A stretch of DNA of 64,000 bases from Zeimonas sp050187175 (GCA_050187175.1 JBFWXS010000015.1:29078-93077); one strand, 5' to 3'. Positions 8,238 through 17,654 are shown, numbered from the stretch's first letter. The notes: generated from the letters alone by a model not told the origin. Numbers and translations: made by a program.

Positions 8238-9425
8238 ATGCCCAAGCTCAGTCACGACACGTTCAAGTACCGCCACGCGAAGATGGCAGCGCTGATGGAT
8301 GCCCTGAAGCTCGACGCGCTGATCTTCACCTCGGGCGACTTCTTCCAGTTCGCCACCAACTTCCATACGGACGTCCAGCCCTGGGAGCGTCCGATCTTCG
8401 CCGTCGTGCCGCGCAACGGCGCGCCCTTTCTCATCATGAACGAACTGTCGACCCATCATGTCCGCTTCTCGATCGAGAAGGGCAAGCTGTGGATCACCGA
8501 CATCGACTTCTATGCCGAGCATCCGAAGGTGTCGAACCGGCTGCCGCTGATCAGCCAGCTGCACGAACTGCTCGCCGACAGGCTGCGGCAGGCCGGCCTG
8601 GCGCGGTCGCGCATCGGTGTCGAGGGCGGCAGTGCCGTGCTCGCTGCCGTCGGCCGCCTGCTGCCCGAGCTTCAGTGGCGGCCGTGCACGCCGGAGTGCC
8701 GTGCGTTGCGCTGGCAGAAGAACGACGAGGAGCTGCAGATCATGGAAGCGGCCGCCCAGCTGTCGGACTGGCTGCAGGACCGCTATCGCGAGAACATCCG
8801 CCCCGGCCGGCTGGTGCAGGAGCTGGACTTCGCCATGGCTTCGCTGTTCGTCCAGGAAGCGGCCGAGCGATTCCCCGGCGAGCACTTCGAGGTGATCCGC
8901 ACCTGGACGCTGAGCGGCCCCGCGTCCGCTTCGCCTCACGGCGACGGCGCATCCTGCGGCCAGCGGATCAATGAGGGCGACGTGCTGGTCAACATCGTCA
9001 TTCCCCGCCTCAACGGCCTGGCGATCGAGAACGAACGCACCTGGTTCTGCGGCAGGCCGAGCCGCGAGCAGGCGGCGCTATGGACGGCCGCAAAGGACGC
9101 CAACGAGGCCGCGGTGGCGGCCGCCCGGACCGGCAACCCGGTCAGCGCGATCGATGCCGCCGCGCAGGCCGTCATCGAGAAGGCCGGCTTCGCCGAGCAC
9201 ATCAAGCATCGGACGGGGCATGCGATCGGCGTCATTCACCACGAGTACCCCGAAGACATGGCCTTCTCGTTCCGGCCGCTGCTGGACAACGAGGTCTATT
9301 CGGCCGAGCCGGGGCTCTACGTGTACGGCATCGGCGGCTTCCGCCTCGACGACACGGTGGTCGTCGGCGCGCAGCCGCGGACGCTGACCCGCACGCCGCG
9401 CACGCTTGAATACGCGACGGTCTGA
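8238..9425 (+). CDS. M24-family (aminopeptidase P/creatinase fold) protein with altered metal ligands
   Basis: A 395-residue pita-bread protein: an N-terminal creatinase-like domain (residues 1-160), then the M24 catalytic domain. Conserved elements are HRTGHAIGV with His328, HHEYP with Glu336, and EPGLYVYGIGG with Glu357. The metal-binding D-x10-D pair of metallopeptidases is replaced by Ile253 and Glu264 (GDVLVNIVIPRLNGLAIENE), and the last Glu of the RxED motif is Asp371. A dinuclear metal site is therefore unlikely in the standard form. The protein may be a non-peptidase member, as creatinase is, or may use a different metal set. The ATG at 8238 starts at the conserved MPKLSHDTFKYR; an in-frame start at 8121 would add a polar tail. 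It is divergent from a LysR regulator. Confidence 0.82.
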   Translation: MPKLSHDTFKYRHAKMAALMDALKLDALIFTSGDFFQFATNFHTDVQPWERPIFAVVPRNGAPFLIMNELSTHHVRFSIEKGKLWITDIDFYAEHPKVSNRLPLISQLHELLADRLRQAGLARSRIGVEGGSAVLAAVGRLLPELQWRPCTPECRALRWQKNDEELQIMEAAAQLSDWLQDRYRENIRPGRLVQELDFAMASLFVQEAAERFPGEHFEVIRTWTLSGPASASPHGDGASCGQRINEGDVLVNIVIPRLNGLAIENERTWFCGRPSREQAALWTAAKDANEAAVAAARTGNPVSAIDAAAQAVIEKAGFAEHIKHRTGHAIGVIHHEYPEDMAFSFRPLLDNEVYSAEPGLYVYGIGGFRLDDTVVVGAQPRTLTRTPRTLEYATV

Positions 9426-9449
9426 TCGGCGGCGCGGCGCGGCTCTGCG

Positions 9450-10982
9450 CTAGGCCGCGGTCCCGCCGAACGGCCGCACGTCGCTGCCCGGCGCCCAGCA
9501 CGAGTGCGTGCCGCTGCTGATCTTGTGCGGCAGCCGGATCGTGCACACCGGCCCGTCGGCCAGCCGCTTCGCGTCGAGCACCGCCACTTCCGAGCACTGC
9601 GCCTGCTCGTCGGTGATGAAGCTGACCACGTAGCCGTCATCCTCGGCGCGCGCGTTCAGGCGCGGCGCCATCGGCGATTCGCTGGCATAGCGCCGCTCGC
9701 CGAACGAGACCCATTGCTTGTCGCCGGTGACGTGGTCGAACTTCATCAGGCCGTTGAACAGGAACGCGTCGTCGACCGGGATCGGGTTGTACGAATAGCG
9801 GTACGGCCGTCCTGCGTAGCGGCCGTTGATCATGCCGAACTCGCAGACCGTGTCGTCGAGCGCGCGCTCGCGGACCTTGCCGGTGCGCAGGTTCAGCCGC
9901 CACTCGTGGATGTGCGGCTCGTAGCGGCCGGCGCCCAGCGAGCGGCCCTTGTTGTCGAAGCCTCGGCCGCGGTCCTTGTTGGACGGCAGAGGCTGGCCCT
10001 GGAAGTAGCCGTGGCGGACGATCTCCAGCCCGTCGGGCGTCTGCTCTTCCCACGCGTTGATCCAGTGCAGCACGTAGGTCGGCGCTGCCTCGAACCAGAC
10101 GATGTCGGCCGCGCTGCCGCGGCGCGGGATGACCGCCATGCGCGACGGCTGCTCGCGGAAATAGCGCACCGCATGCTTGCCCTCGCTGAGCGCCTGCGGA
10201 TCCCAGTGCAGCGGGAAGTCGTCGAGAATGGCGTAGTTCTCGGTGAACGACATGTCGTGCGGCAGCCGCGCCCCGGGCAGCGGGATCGGCGTGTAGTGCA
10301 CCAGTACGTTGTCGGCGTTCACGACTCCGTAGTGCATGTACGGCGCACGCTTCGAGTAGTTGAAGAACAGCAGCTCGCCGTTCTGCTCGTCGACCTTGCA
10401 GTGCGCCGACATGCCCTGGTCGAAGCCGCCGGCGCCGTCGGTCACCGGCAGGCGCCCGCCGAAGGTCTCGTGGCCGGCCGGCTCCAGCGTGAACGCGTCG
10501 AGCCGGAACGGCACGCCGCATTGATAGAACGTGGCGAGTGCCGAGCCGGCATGCACCACGACGTCGGTCGACGCGGCATCGCGCAGCCCGCCGCGCGCGC
10601 CCCAGCCCGGAAAGCGCGCCACGCTCGGCGGATCGATGAGCCCGGCGAACAGCGAGCGGCCCGCTGCGAGTTCCATCTGGAACGCGGTGGTGCGTAGGAA
10701 GCGGTTGCGGTATTCGACGCGGCCGCGCTTGAAGCGCACGGCGTGGATCATGCCGTCGCCGTCGAATACGTGATACGTGCCCAGCGGCTGATGCAGCGGG
10801 TTCTGCGTGTTGCGCAGATAGACGCCGTCCAGGTCCTCCGGAATGATGCCGCTGACTTCCGCGTCGCCCGGTTCGTAGAACGCGGTCAGCTCCTCGTGCA
10901 CCGGCGTGAACGCGCCGCTCATGTACGGGTGGTCATTGGCGCGCAGATCGCCTTCGAAGCGCGCGTAGGTCTCGACTTTCAT
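9450..10982 (-). CDS. Carotenoid-cleavage-type dioxygenase (lignostilbene dioxygenase family)
   Basis: A 510-residue non-haem iron(II) oxygenase of the RPE65/carotenoid oxygenase family. All four iron-binding histidines are visible in canonical contexts: His194 (SAHCKVDEQNGEL), His242 (PHDMSFTENYAIL), His306 (YVLHWINAWEE) and His493 (GTHSCWAPG). The N-terminal GVYLRNTQNPLHQP and HVFDGDGMIHAVRF blades match the family. These enzymes split a C=C bond of carotenoids, apocarotenoids, stilbenes or phenylpropenes into two carbonyls. It starts at 10982, two bases after the stop of the thiolase gene upstream, so translation is coupled. The acyl-CoA context suggests breakdown of an olefinic natural product rather than carotenoid processing; the substrate is unknown. 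Confidence 0.9.
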   Translation of the reverse strand: MKVETYARFEGDLRANDHPYMSGAFTPVHEELTAFYEPGDAEVSGIIPEDLDGVYLRNTQNPLHQPLGTYHVFDGDGMIHAVRFKRGRVEYRNRFLRTTAFQMELAAGRSLFAGLIDPPSVARFPGWGARGGLRDAASTDVVVHAGSALATFYQCGVPFRLDAFTLEPAGHETFGGRLPVTDGAGGFDQGMSAHCKVDEQNGELLFFNYSKRAPYMHYGVVNADNVLVHYTPIPLPGARLPHDMSFTENYAILDDFPLHWDPQALSEGKHAVRYFREQPSRMAVIPRRGSAADIVWFEAAPTYVLHWINAWEEQTPDGLEIVRHGYFQGQPLPSNKDRGRGFDNKGRSLGAGRYEPHIHEWRLNLRTGKVRERALDDTVCEFGMINGRYAGRPYRYSYNPIPVDDAFLFNGLMKFDHVTGDKQWVSFGERRYASESPMAPRLNARAEDDGYVVSFITDEQAQCSEVAVLDAKRLADGPVCTIRLPHKISSGTHSCWAPGSDVRPFGGTAA

Positions 10983-10984
10983 GA

Positions 10985-12214
10985 TCAGCGTTCCACGACG
11001 AAGCTGACCACGGTGGCGCAAGAGCCGCCGATATTGAGCGTCGCCGCGCGCCGCGCGCCTTCGACCTGGTACTCGCCGGCCCCGCCGCTCACCTGCCGCG
11101 CGGCGTCGAGCAGCTGCCGGGTGCCCGTGGCGCCCACCGGATGGCCGCAACCGATCAACCCGCCGGACGGGTTGATCGGCAGCTTGCCGCCGAGCTCGAT
11201 CATGCCGCTGTCGACGGCCTGCCAGCTCTGGCCGGCGGGCGTCAGGCCGAAATGGTCGATCGCTGCGTATTCGGTGGTGGTGAAGCAATCATGCGTCTCG
11301 ATCACGTCGAGCTGCTCGGGCCCGTCGATGCCGGCGCGGCGCCATGCATCGGTGATCGCCGAGCGCAGATGCGGCAGCACATAGTCGTCGCCGCGGCTGC
11401 GCTCGATCTTGTCACGCACGCGCAGGCCGACGGTACGGTGGCCCCAACCGCTGATGCGCGGCAGCCGTTCGAGCGCGCCGCCGGTGCGTCGCGCATGTTC
11501 GGCGGCATAGCGCGGCGAGGCCAGCAGCACGGTGCAGGCGCCGTCGGTGATCTGTCCGCAGTCCTGCCGGCGCGTGCCGGGTTCGATGATCGGATTGGCT
11601 TCGTCGTCGTCGGTGAAGCTGCGCTCGTCGAACTTCCAGTTGCGCGTCTGCGCCAGCGGATTGCGCTTGGCATTGCCGTAGTTGATCTCGGCGATCCGGT
11701 TCAGGTAGCGGCGATCCAGACCGTAACGGCGCTCGTACTCCTGGCCGATCAGGCCGAACGCGGCCGGCCACAGGAAGCGGCAGTCGACGCCTTCACGACC
11801 CTGCCAGCCGGCGGCGTTCTGGTTCACCGAGGTCACGTCGCCGGGCAGGTTCTTCTGCTCTTCGGCGCCGATCACCAGAATGCAGTCATAGCGGCCGGCC
11901 TCGATCTCGGCCATCGCCGCCAGGACGGCCAGCGACGCCGACGCGCACGCGCCTTCGTGCCGCATCGCCGGGATGCCCCACAGCTCGGGCACCACCGACG
12001 AAACCATCGCCCCAAGGTGCGCCTGCGCTCGCTGCAGCTCGGCGAACGCATTGCCGACGTGGATCGACTGCACGTCCTCGACCGGCACGCCGCTCGCGTC
12101 CAGCGCGCCCTGCACCGACTCGCGGATCATGTCGGACAGATCCTGCCCCTGCCGCGACCAGACGCGCGCGAAATCGGATTGATGGCCGCCGAGGATGTAG
12201 ACGGGAGTGCTCAT
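10985..12214 (-). CDS. Thiolase (SCP2-type acetyl-CoA acetyltransferase family)
   Basis: A 409-residue thiolase-fold enzyme for thiolytic cleavage or related acyl-CoA chemistry in the cytoplasm. The nucleophilic Cys is Cys90 in HEGACASASLAVLAA; the C-terminal catalytic motifs GGLIGCGHPVGATGTRQ and NIGGSCATVVSF are present. The THDCFTTTEYAAIDHFG segment is characteristic of SCP2/sterol-type thiolases rather than of FadA-type enzymes. It is the first gene of the minus-strand operon with the carotenoid-type oxygenase and divergent from an IclR regulator 86 bases away. A role in shortening the CoA ester made from the oxygenase product is a reasonable inference. Confidence 0.9.
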   Translation of the reverse strand: MSTPVYILGGHQSDFARVWSRQGQDLSDMIRESVQGALDASGVPVEDVQSIHVGNAFAELQRAQAHLGAMVSSVVPELWGIPAMRHEGACASASLAVLAAMAEIEAGRYDCILVIGAEEQKNLPGDVTSVNQNAAGWQGREGVDCRFLWPAAFGLIGQEYERRYGLDRRYLNRIAEINYGNAKRNPLAQTRNWKFDERSFTDDDEANPIIEPGTRRQDCGQITDGACTVLLASPRYAAEHARRTGGALERLPRISGWGHRTVGLRVRDKIERSRGDDYVLPHLRSAITDAWRRAGIDGPEQLDVIETHDCFTTTEYAAIDHFGLTPAGQSWQAVDSGMIELGGKLPINPSGGLIGCGHPVGATGTRQLLDAARQVSGGAGEYQVEGARRAATLNIGGSCATVVSFVVER

Positions 12215-12300
12215 GAAAGGGCTCCTTGGGTTTCTGATATGCTGAAATTCGGTTTGCGCCCGTCGGAGGGGCGCCAGTCATTAGAACGAACGGAGAGACG

Positions 12301-13170
12301 ATGCCGGCCCCGAAGACGATGCCGGCCCCGACGCCGCAGCCCCCGCTCGACGAAGCGCCCGGCGCCACCGCGAGACCGGGGGACCGCGCCGCGTCGCGGG
12401 TCCTGCCGGTGCACAGCGAATACGTCGACGACCGGCAGTTTGCCACCACGCTGGCGCGCGGGCTGGAGCTGCTGCGCTGCTTCACGCACCAGAGGCCGGT
12501 GCTCGGCAACAAGGATCTCGCCGAACGCTGCGGGCTGCCGCCATCGACCGTCACGCGCCTTGCTTACACATTGGTCAGCCTCGGCTATCTGGCGGAGACC
12601 GAAACCTACGGCAAGTACCGGCTGGGGCCGGCCGTGCTGTCGCTCGGCTATCCGTTGCTGGCCAGCTTCGGCGTCCGGCGCGTCGCCAAGCCGCTGATGA
12701 TAGAGCTGGCGGAGGAAGTGAACGGCGCGGTGGCGCTCGGCATCCGCGACCGGCTCGACATCGTCTACATCGAAGTGGCCCGCGCCGACAACCGCTCGGC
12801 GCACACCGTCGACACCGGCACCACGCACCCGATCGCAGGCACGGCCATAGGCCGCGCCTACCTGGCGGCCTGCGATACGCATACGCGGCAAAGCATCATC
12901 AATCAGATCCGCGTCAAGGCACCCGACCAGTGGCAGCGCTGGGGCAAGGCGGTGCAGCGCAATCTGCAGCACTATCCGCAGCACGGCGTCTGCACCTCGC
13001 TGGGCGAGGTGTTTCCCGACGTCCAGGCGGTAGCGACGCCGCTCGGGCGGCTGCGCGAGGGCGAGCTGGCCGTCCTGAACTGCGCGTTCGTCGGCGTGCC
13101 CATCGACGAGGAGTGGCTGCTCAAGTCGGTCGGGCCGAAGCTGCTGGCACTGGCACGGCGCCTGGCCTGA
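12301..13170 (+). CDS. IclR-family transcriptional regulator
   Basis: A 289-residue regulator. Residues 1-40 form a Pro/Ala-rich leader that starts with two near-identical codon blocks (MPAPKT, MPAPTP; a 15-base direct repeat). The winged helix-turn-helix follows (ARGLELLRCFTHQRPVLGNKDLAERCGLP). The effector-binding IclR domain contains GAVALGIRDRLDIVYIEVA and IAGTAIGRAYLAAC. GGAGAG lies three bases before the ATG at 12301. It is divergent from the thiolase-oxygenase operon, which it most likely controls. The gap between them contains TTTC-N8-GAAA (12231-12246), a candidate but unproven IclR site. Confidence 0.9.
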   Translation: MPAPKTMPAPTPQPPLDEAPGATARPGDRAASRVLPVHSEYVDDRQFATTLARGLELLRCFTHQRPVLGNKDLAERCGLPPSTVTRLAYTLVSLGYLAETETYGKYRLGPAVLSLGYPLLASFGVRRVAKPLMIELAEEVNGAVALGIRDRLDIVYIEVARADNRSAHTVDTGTTHPIAGTAIGRAYLAACDTHTRQSIINQIRVKAPDQWQRWGKAVQRNLQHYPQHGVCTSLGEVFPDVQAVATPLGRLREGELAVLNCAFVGVPIDEEWLLKSVGPKLLALARRLA

Positions 13171-13327
13171 GCAGCCGGGGCAGCAGCCCGAGCAGCGGAC
13201 GAGGCCGGACACGGCCGCACCGCTGACGCGATGCTCCGTCCGCCGCGCCGCGCGCCGCCCAGGCCGCTTGCCGTTCTCCGTCCGCATCAGGCGCCTCGCC
13301 CCTGCCCTGTCCGCTGAAGCATCGGTC

Positions 13328-14329
13328 TCAGTTCGACGTCGTCTTCATATCGGCCTGCATCAGCTTCGACCACTTGCCCCACACCTGCGACTCGGCAGTG
13401 ATGTACTGGCCGGTTTCCGCCGGCGTCGACGGCATGGCGACGAAGTCCCATTCGGTGAACTTGTCGGTCACCGACTTGCTGCGCAGCGCCTTGACCATCA
13501 GCGCATTGAGACGATTGACGATCGCATCGGGAGTGCCGGCAGGAACCAGCAGCGACGACCAGATGTAGATCTCCAGGTCACCGTAGCCCAGCTCCTTGAA
13601 GGTCGGCACGTCCGGCATCTGCGTAGAGCGCTCGGCGCCGGTATTGGCCAGCACGTGGACCTTGCCGGTCGCCACCTGCGGCTTGACGGCCAGCAGCGGC
13701 AGGAACGCCGCCTGCACGTGGCCGCCGAGCAGGCTCTGCACCGCGGGCGGCGTGCCATTGTGCGGCACATGCGTCATGTCGAGCCCCGCGCGTTCATTCA
13801 GCAGCAGGCCGGACAGATGCGAGCTGTTGCCGGCAGTGAACGAGGCGAAGCTGACCTTGCCCGGGTTGGCCTTCACCCACGATACGAATTCCGGCAGCGT
13901 CTTCGAAGGCACGGCAGCCGAGTTCACCGCCAGCACCAGCCGCGCGCCCAGGAAGTTGGTCACCGGCCGGAAGTCGACCAGCGGCTTGTATGGCAGGTTC
14001 GGATACAGATGCGGGTTGGCGGCCATCATGCTGACCGAGCCGAGCAGCACCGTGTAGCCGTCGGGCTTGGACGTCTGCACCGTCTGCGCCGCAACCACGC
14101 CGCCGCCGCCCGGCTTGGCCTCGACGATCAGGTTCTGGCCGGTCTCCTTGCGGAATTCCTCGCCGACCAGGCGCAGCGCGAGGTCCAGCGTATTGCCGGC
14201 GGCGAACGGCACCACCACGCGCACGGGTTTCGACGGATAGTCATCGGCCAGCGCCGGGCCGGTCAGAGTGCCGCAGGTCAGGGCGGCAGCCGCGCCAAGC
14301 AGCGCGCGTCGTGCAGTCGATATCGTCAT
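13328..14329 (-). CDS. Bug/TctC-type periplasmic solute receptor
   Basis: A 333-residue receptor with a signal peptide (MTISTARRALLGAAAALTCG, cleavage probably after ALA at about residue 28). The mature Bug signature is DYPSKPVRVVVPFAAGNTLD. Other family segments are IVEAKPGGGGVVAAQTV, VSFASFTAGNSSHLSGLLL and VHVLANTGAERSTQMPDVPTF. The usual GGxxD after the first strand is AGNTLD here, a modest deviation. GAGGAACGACG precedes the ATG at 14329. It follows the acyl-CoA ligase gene by 20 bases, so it is the last gene of the second oxygenase operon and probably captures a substrate or product of that pathway. It converges on the IclR gene. Confidence 0.9.
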   Translation of the reverse strand: MTISTARRALLGAAAALTCGTLTGPALADDYPSKPVRVVVPFAAGNTLDLALRLVGEEFRKETGQNLIVEAKPGGGGVVAAQTVQTSKPDGYTVLLGSVSMMAANPHLYPNLPYKPLVDFRPVTNFLGARLVLAVNSAAVPSKTLPEFVSWVKANPGKVSFASFTAGNSSHLSGLLLNERAGLDMTHVPHNGTPPAVQSLLGGHVQAAFLPLLAVKPQVATGKVHVLANTGAERSTQMPDVPTFKELGYGDLEIYIWSSLLVPAGTPDAIVNRLNALMVKALRSKSVTDKFTEWDFVAMPSTPAETGQYITAESQVWGKWSKLMQADMKTTSN

Positions 14330-14349
14330 CGTCGTTCCTCCTTTGGGTT

Positions 14350-16071
14350 TCAGGGATGAGTGCGGGCAGCCTCGGCACGCCGGGCCACCTCGTCGCGCAG
14401 GTCGCGCTTGAGCACTTTGCCGACGGGATTGCGCGGCAGTGCGTCGATCTCGATCAGATGTTCCGGCAGCTTGAACGCCGCCACGCGGCACTGTTCGCGC
14501 AGATATGCGACCAGCTCGGCGAGCGTCAGCGAATGGCCGGCACGCAGCACGGCGAAGACGCAGACGCGTTCGCCCATCGTCTCGTCCGGCCAGCCCACCA
14601 CTGCCGCTTCGGCGATCGCGGGATGCCCGATGGCGAGATTCTCGATCTCTTCCGACGAGATGTTCATGCCGCCGCGGATCACCAGATCCTTGGAACGGCC
14701 GACGAAGCGATAGAACTGCTTGCGGTCGCCGGCGATCTCGAACAGGTCGCCGGTGCGGTAGAAGCCCTGCTCGTCGAACGCGCGGGCCGTCAGCTCGGGC
14801 GCGCGGAAGTAGCCGCTGAAGATCGTCGCGCCGGCGAAGCGCAGCTCGCCGGGCCGGCCGGGCTCGTCGATGTCTTCGCCGCTGTCCGGATCGACCAGCC
14901 GCGTGCGCACCTTCGGCGCGTTGACCGCCGACCAGCTATAGCCGCTCACGCCCAGACGCGGGAAGAAGGCCGCGCGCTGCGCCGGATCCGGCAGATCGCC
15001 GGGCGTGCTCGACAGCGCGGCACCTTCATTGGACCCAAAGTAGTTGATGATCTGCACACCGTAGCGTTCGGCGAAGCCGCGCACCAGCCACTCCGACAGC
15101 GGCGCAGAGCCCGAGCCGATGCGCGACAGCCGCTTGAAGTCGATGCCCTCGAGCTTGGCCGGCTGCTGCATCAGCTGGTTCAGCAGCGCCGGCGCGGCGA
15201 TCGTATAGTGCACCGCCTCGTCGCGCAGCTGGCCCAGGAACACGTCGAAATCGAACGGATGATGCTGCACCACCGTGCCGCGCAGCATCAGCCAGCTCGC
15301 CAGCCCGGTCGAGATGCCGGCCATGTTGACGAAAGGGAACGGATTGAGCACGCGCGCGCCATCGTCCAGCTCGGCCGCATCCTTCACCGACAGGCCGACG
15401 ATCAGCCATTCATTGTGGCTGCGCGGCACGCCCTTGGGCTTGGCCTCTGTGCCCGAGGTCCAGCAGATCGTGAACACGTCGTCGGCGCTGACGGCGGGAT
15501 CGTGCATGTCGGCCACCGGCGTCGGCGCGGTACCGGCCAGCAGCGCCGTCAAGGGCAGCGTGCCCGCCGGCGGCTCGTCGCCGTAGACCCAGATCGCGCG
15601 CAGCGTCGCATGGCGCGGCGCCAGCCCGGTCCACATCGCGGCGTGCGCGGTGCGGCCGATGCGCTGCTGCGTGATCGCGACCACCGCCTCGGTCTGCGAC
15701 ACGACGTAGTCGAGCTCGTGCTCGCGGTACTGCACCGGCACCGGACACACGACGACGCCCAGACATGCGCAGGCCAGATAGACCTGGTACTGCTCGATGC
15801 CATTGGCCAGCTGCACGACGACGACGTCGTCCTTGCGCAGCCCCTGCGCACGCATCAGCGCCACCATGCGGCCGACCTCGGCGCTCAGCTCGCGGTACGA
15901 CAGGCGGCGCGGCGCGGCGCCGACCAGCGCGGCCTTGTTCGACGGGTCCACCACCGCCTCGCGCTCGGGCAGATCGGCGGCGTTCTGCAGGAACAGCTGG
16001 GCCATGGTCCGGCTGCCCCACCAGCCCTTAGCGCGGAACTCCTCGATTCGCTCGCGTGGGACGAGGATCAC
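14350..16071 (-). CDS. AMP-forming acyl-CoA ligase
   Basis: A 573-residue adenylate-forming enzyme (ANL superfamily) that activates a carboxylic acid to its CoA ester with ATP. The motifs in order are the P-loop CWTSGTEAKPKGVPRSH, YFGSNEGA, GFYRTGDLFE, the hinge GRSKDLVIRGGMNISSEEIE, and the catalytic Lys in PRNPVGKVLKRDL. The GTG start at 16071 overlaps the stop of the upstream oxygenase by four bases (GTGA). An open frame continues upstream, but that is the shadow of the oxygenase gene. The neighbours (carotenoid-type oxygenase upstream, Bug receptor downstream) suggest activation of an acid derived from the cleavage product. The substrate cannot be predicted. Confidence 0.9.
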   Translation of the reverse strand: MILVPRERIEEFRAKGWWGSRTMAQLFLQNAADLPEREAVVDPSNKAALVGAAPRRLSYRELSAEVGRMVALMRAQGLRKDDVVVVQLANGIEQYQVYLACACLGVVVCPVPVQYREHELDYVVSQTEAVVAITQQRIGRTAHAAMWTGLAPRHATLRAIWVYGDEPPAGTLPLTALLAGTAPTPVADMHDPAVSADDVFTICWTSGTEAKPKGVPRSHNEWLIVGLSVKDAAELDDGARVLNPFPFVNMAGISTGLASWLMLRGTVVQHHPFDFDVFLGQLRDEAVHYTIAAPALLNQLMQQPAKLEGIDFKRLSRIGSGSAPLSEWLVRGFAERYGVQIINYFGSNEGAALSSTPGDLPDPAQRAAFFPRLGVSGYSWSAVNAPKVRTRLVDPDSGEDIDEPGRPGELRFAGATIFSGYFRAPELTARAFDEQGFYRTGDLFEIAGDRKQFYRFVGRSKDLVIRGGMNISSEEIENLAIGHPAIAEAAVVGWPDETMGERVCVFAVLRAGHSLTLAELVAYLREQCRVAAFKLPEHLIEIDALPRNPVGKVLKRDLRDEVARRAEAARTHP

Positions 16072-17522
16072 CGCGCACCTCCGCCCCAGCGCGCCATCGT
16101 GGCAGCGCTGACGTAGGTGGCATGGAAGCCGTTCGGCACGCGCCGCGGCATCAGGATGCGCGCCACCGGTCCCTCGGCCAGCCGCGCGCCCTTGCAGTCG
16201 AAGATCTGGATCTCGCTGCGCGCGTCGACCGGATTCCAGACGAAGCCGACCAGATAGCCGTCGTCCTCGGCGACCGAGTTGTCGCGCGGCGCGAAGCCGG
16301 GCTCGTTGTAGAAATAGCGCGGGCCGGCGCTGAACGCGACATAGCCGCCGGTCTCCAGGTCGTACTTGACCAGTCCCGGAAAGCGCGGCTCCTCGCGTCC
16401 GCCCTGCGGGAACAGCACGTTGTACGTGAAGCGATTCCGCCGCCCCTGGTAAGCGCTGTTGATCACCGGAAACTCGGTGTTCAGCACGTCGTCGATCGGG
16501 CCTTCGGTGGTCTCGCCGGTCTTCAGGTTGAAGCGCCAGCGATACAGCAGGAAATCGCGCTGCCGCTGATTGATCGTGCGTTCGAGCCGCCGCGCGTCTA
16601 TCGTGCCGTCGTCCTTCTCGTGCATGCGGTACGGCGTGCCTACCATCACGATCTCGTCGCCCTCTTCCCAGGCGTTGACCACGTGCAGCATGTAGGTCGG
16701 CTTGGCCTTGAACCAGCGGATCTCGTCGGCCCGGCCGTGGCGCGGGATGATGCCGAAGCGCGTCGGCATCTCCGGATGGAAGCTCAGCTTGTAGCGGCCG
16801 AGCTTGAAGGCCTCTTCGTCGAGCAGCAGCGGAAAGTCGTGCAGGATCGAATAGTGCTCGGTGATCGCCATGTCGTGCGGCAGCCGCGGCCCGGGCAGCT
16901 CGATCTCGACCTGGTGGCTCACGCGGCCGTCGGGGCCCACGACGCCATAGCGCATGTACGGCGGCCGGGTGTCGTAGTCGAAATAGACCAGCTCGCCGGT
17001 GTGCTCGTCGGGCCGCGAATGCGCCGACAGCCGGTCGATCGCGCCGCCGAAGTCGGCCGGTCCGATCGTCTCCAGCGTCTGCGGGTCGACGGCATACGGC
17101 AAGCCGGAGCGGTACCACATCGCGATCAGCCGGCCGGCGTGGTACTTGACGTCGGTATTGGCCGTGTTCTTCAGCGGCTCGTCGGGCCGGTCGGCGCGCG
17201 GCGGCTCCTTCAGCCCCTGCCACAGCGAACGGCCGGCAGCGATCTCTTCGTCGAGCGCGCGCGTGCGGATCCAGCGATTCTGATAGACGACCTTGCCGCG
17301 ATCGAAGCGCACCGCGTGCAACATGCCGTCGCCGTCGTAGACGTGATAGCGCCAGCTCGGCGGATAGTAGGCATTCGGGCCGTTGCGCACGTACATGCCG
17401 TTCAGGTCGGCCGGCACCTCGCCGATCACCGGCAGGTCGTCGAACCGGCTCTCCTCGGCCACCGGCCCATTGTTGCCGTCCAGTGCCGGAATGTCATGGA
17501 CCGGAAGTTCGTCGCGTCGCAT
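16068..17522 (-). CDS. Second carotenoid-cleavage-type dioxygenase
   Basis: A 484-residue paralogue of the oxygenase at 9450-10982. The iron-binding histidines are His168 (SAHSRPDEHTGEL), His216 (PHDMAITEHYSIL), His280 (YMLHVVNAWEEGD) and His467 (GFHATY). It shares the N-terminal blades GMYVRNGPNAYYPP and HVYDGDGMLHAVRF. The ATG at 17522 has AAGGAG seven bases upstream; a GTG 15 bases earlier is in frame but less likely. It is the first gene of an oxygenase-ligase-bug operon, overlapping the ligase start by four bases. Having two such enzymes in adjacent operons suggests two cleavage steps or two related substrates. Confidence 0.9.
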   Translation of the reverse strand: MRRDELPVHDIPALDGNNGPVAEESRFDDLPVIGEVPADLNGMYVRNGPNAYYPPSWRYHVYDGDGMLHAVRFDRGKVVYQNRWIRTRALDEEIAAGRSLWQGLKEPPRADRPDEPLKNTANTDVKYHAGRLIAMWYRSGLPYAVDPQTLETIGPADFGGAIDRLSAHSRPDEHTGELVYFDYDTRPPYMRYGVVGPDGRVSHQVEIELPGPRLPHDMAITEHYSILHDFPLLLDEEAFKLGRYKLSFHPEMPTRFGIIPRHGRADEIRWFKAKPTYMLHVVNAWEEGDEIVMVGTPYRMHEKDDGTIDARRLERTINQRQRDFLLYRWRFNLKTGETTEGPIDDVLNTEFPVINSAYQGRRNRFTYNVLFPQGGREEPRFPGLVKYDLETGGYVAFSAGPRYFYNEPGFAPRDNSVAEDDGYLVGFVWNPVDARSEIQIFDCKGARLAEGPVARILMPRRVPNGFHATYVSAATMARWGGGAR

Positions 17523-17600
17523 CAAGGTCTCCTTCACTTCGTTCCTGATTCGATCCCGCGGACGCCGTTCGCCCGCCTTTCTTCGTCGGCCGCGTAGCCG

Positions 17601-17654
17601 CCGCGGTCACCGCGGTCACCGCGGTCACCGCGGTCGCCGCGGTCGCTGCGGTCG
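17601..17654. repeat. 9-bp tandem repeat (ccgcggtca/g), six copies
   Basis: Six consecutive 9-base units (ccgcggtca x3, ccgcggtcg x2, ctgcggtcg), followed by decaying 9- to 18-base GC-rich units up to about 17715. It fills the gap between the stop of the nitronate monooxygenase gene and the start of the second oxygenase gene. Confidence 0.92.

Noticed and set aside
13268..14359. A 363-codon plus-strand open frame over the Bug gene
   Set aside because: It is antisense to an intact Bug receptor with signal peptide and ribosome binding site, rich in Arg/His, and has no recognisable domain.
14350..17223. A single 957-codon minus-strand open frame suggesting a giant ligase fusion
   Set aside because: Codons upstream of 16071 are the out-of-frame shadow of the second carotenoid-type oxygenase gene; only the part from GTG 16071 is ligase-like.
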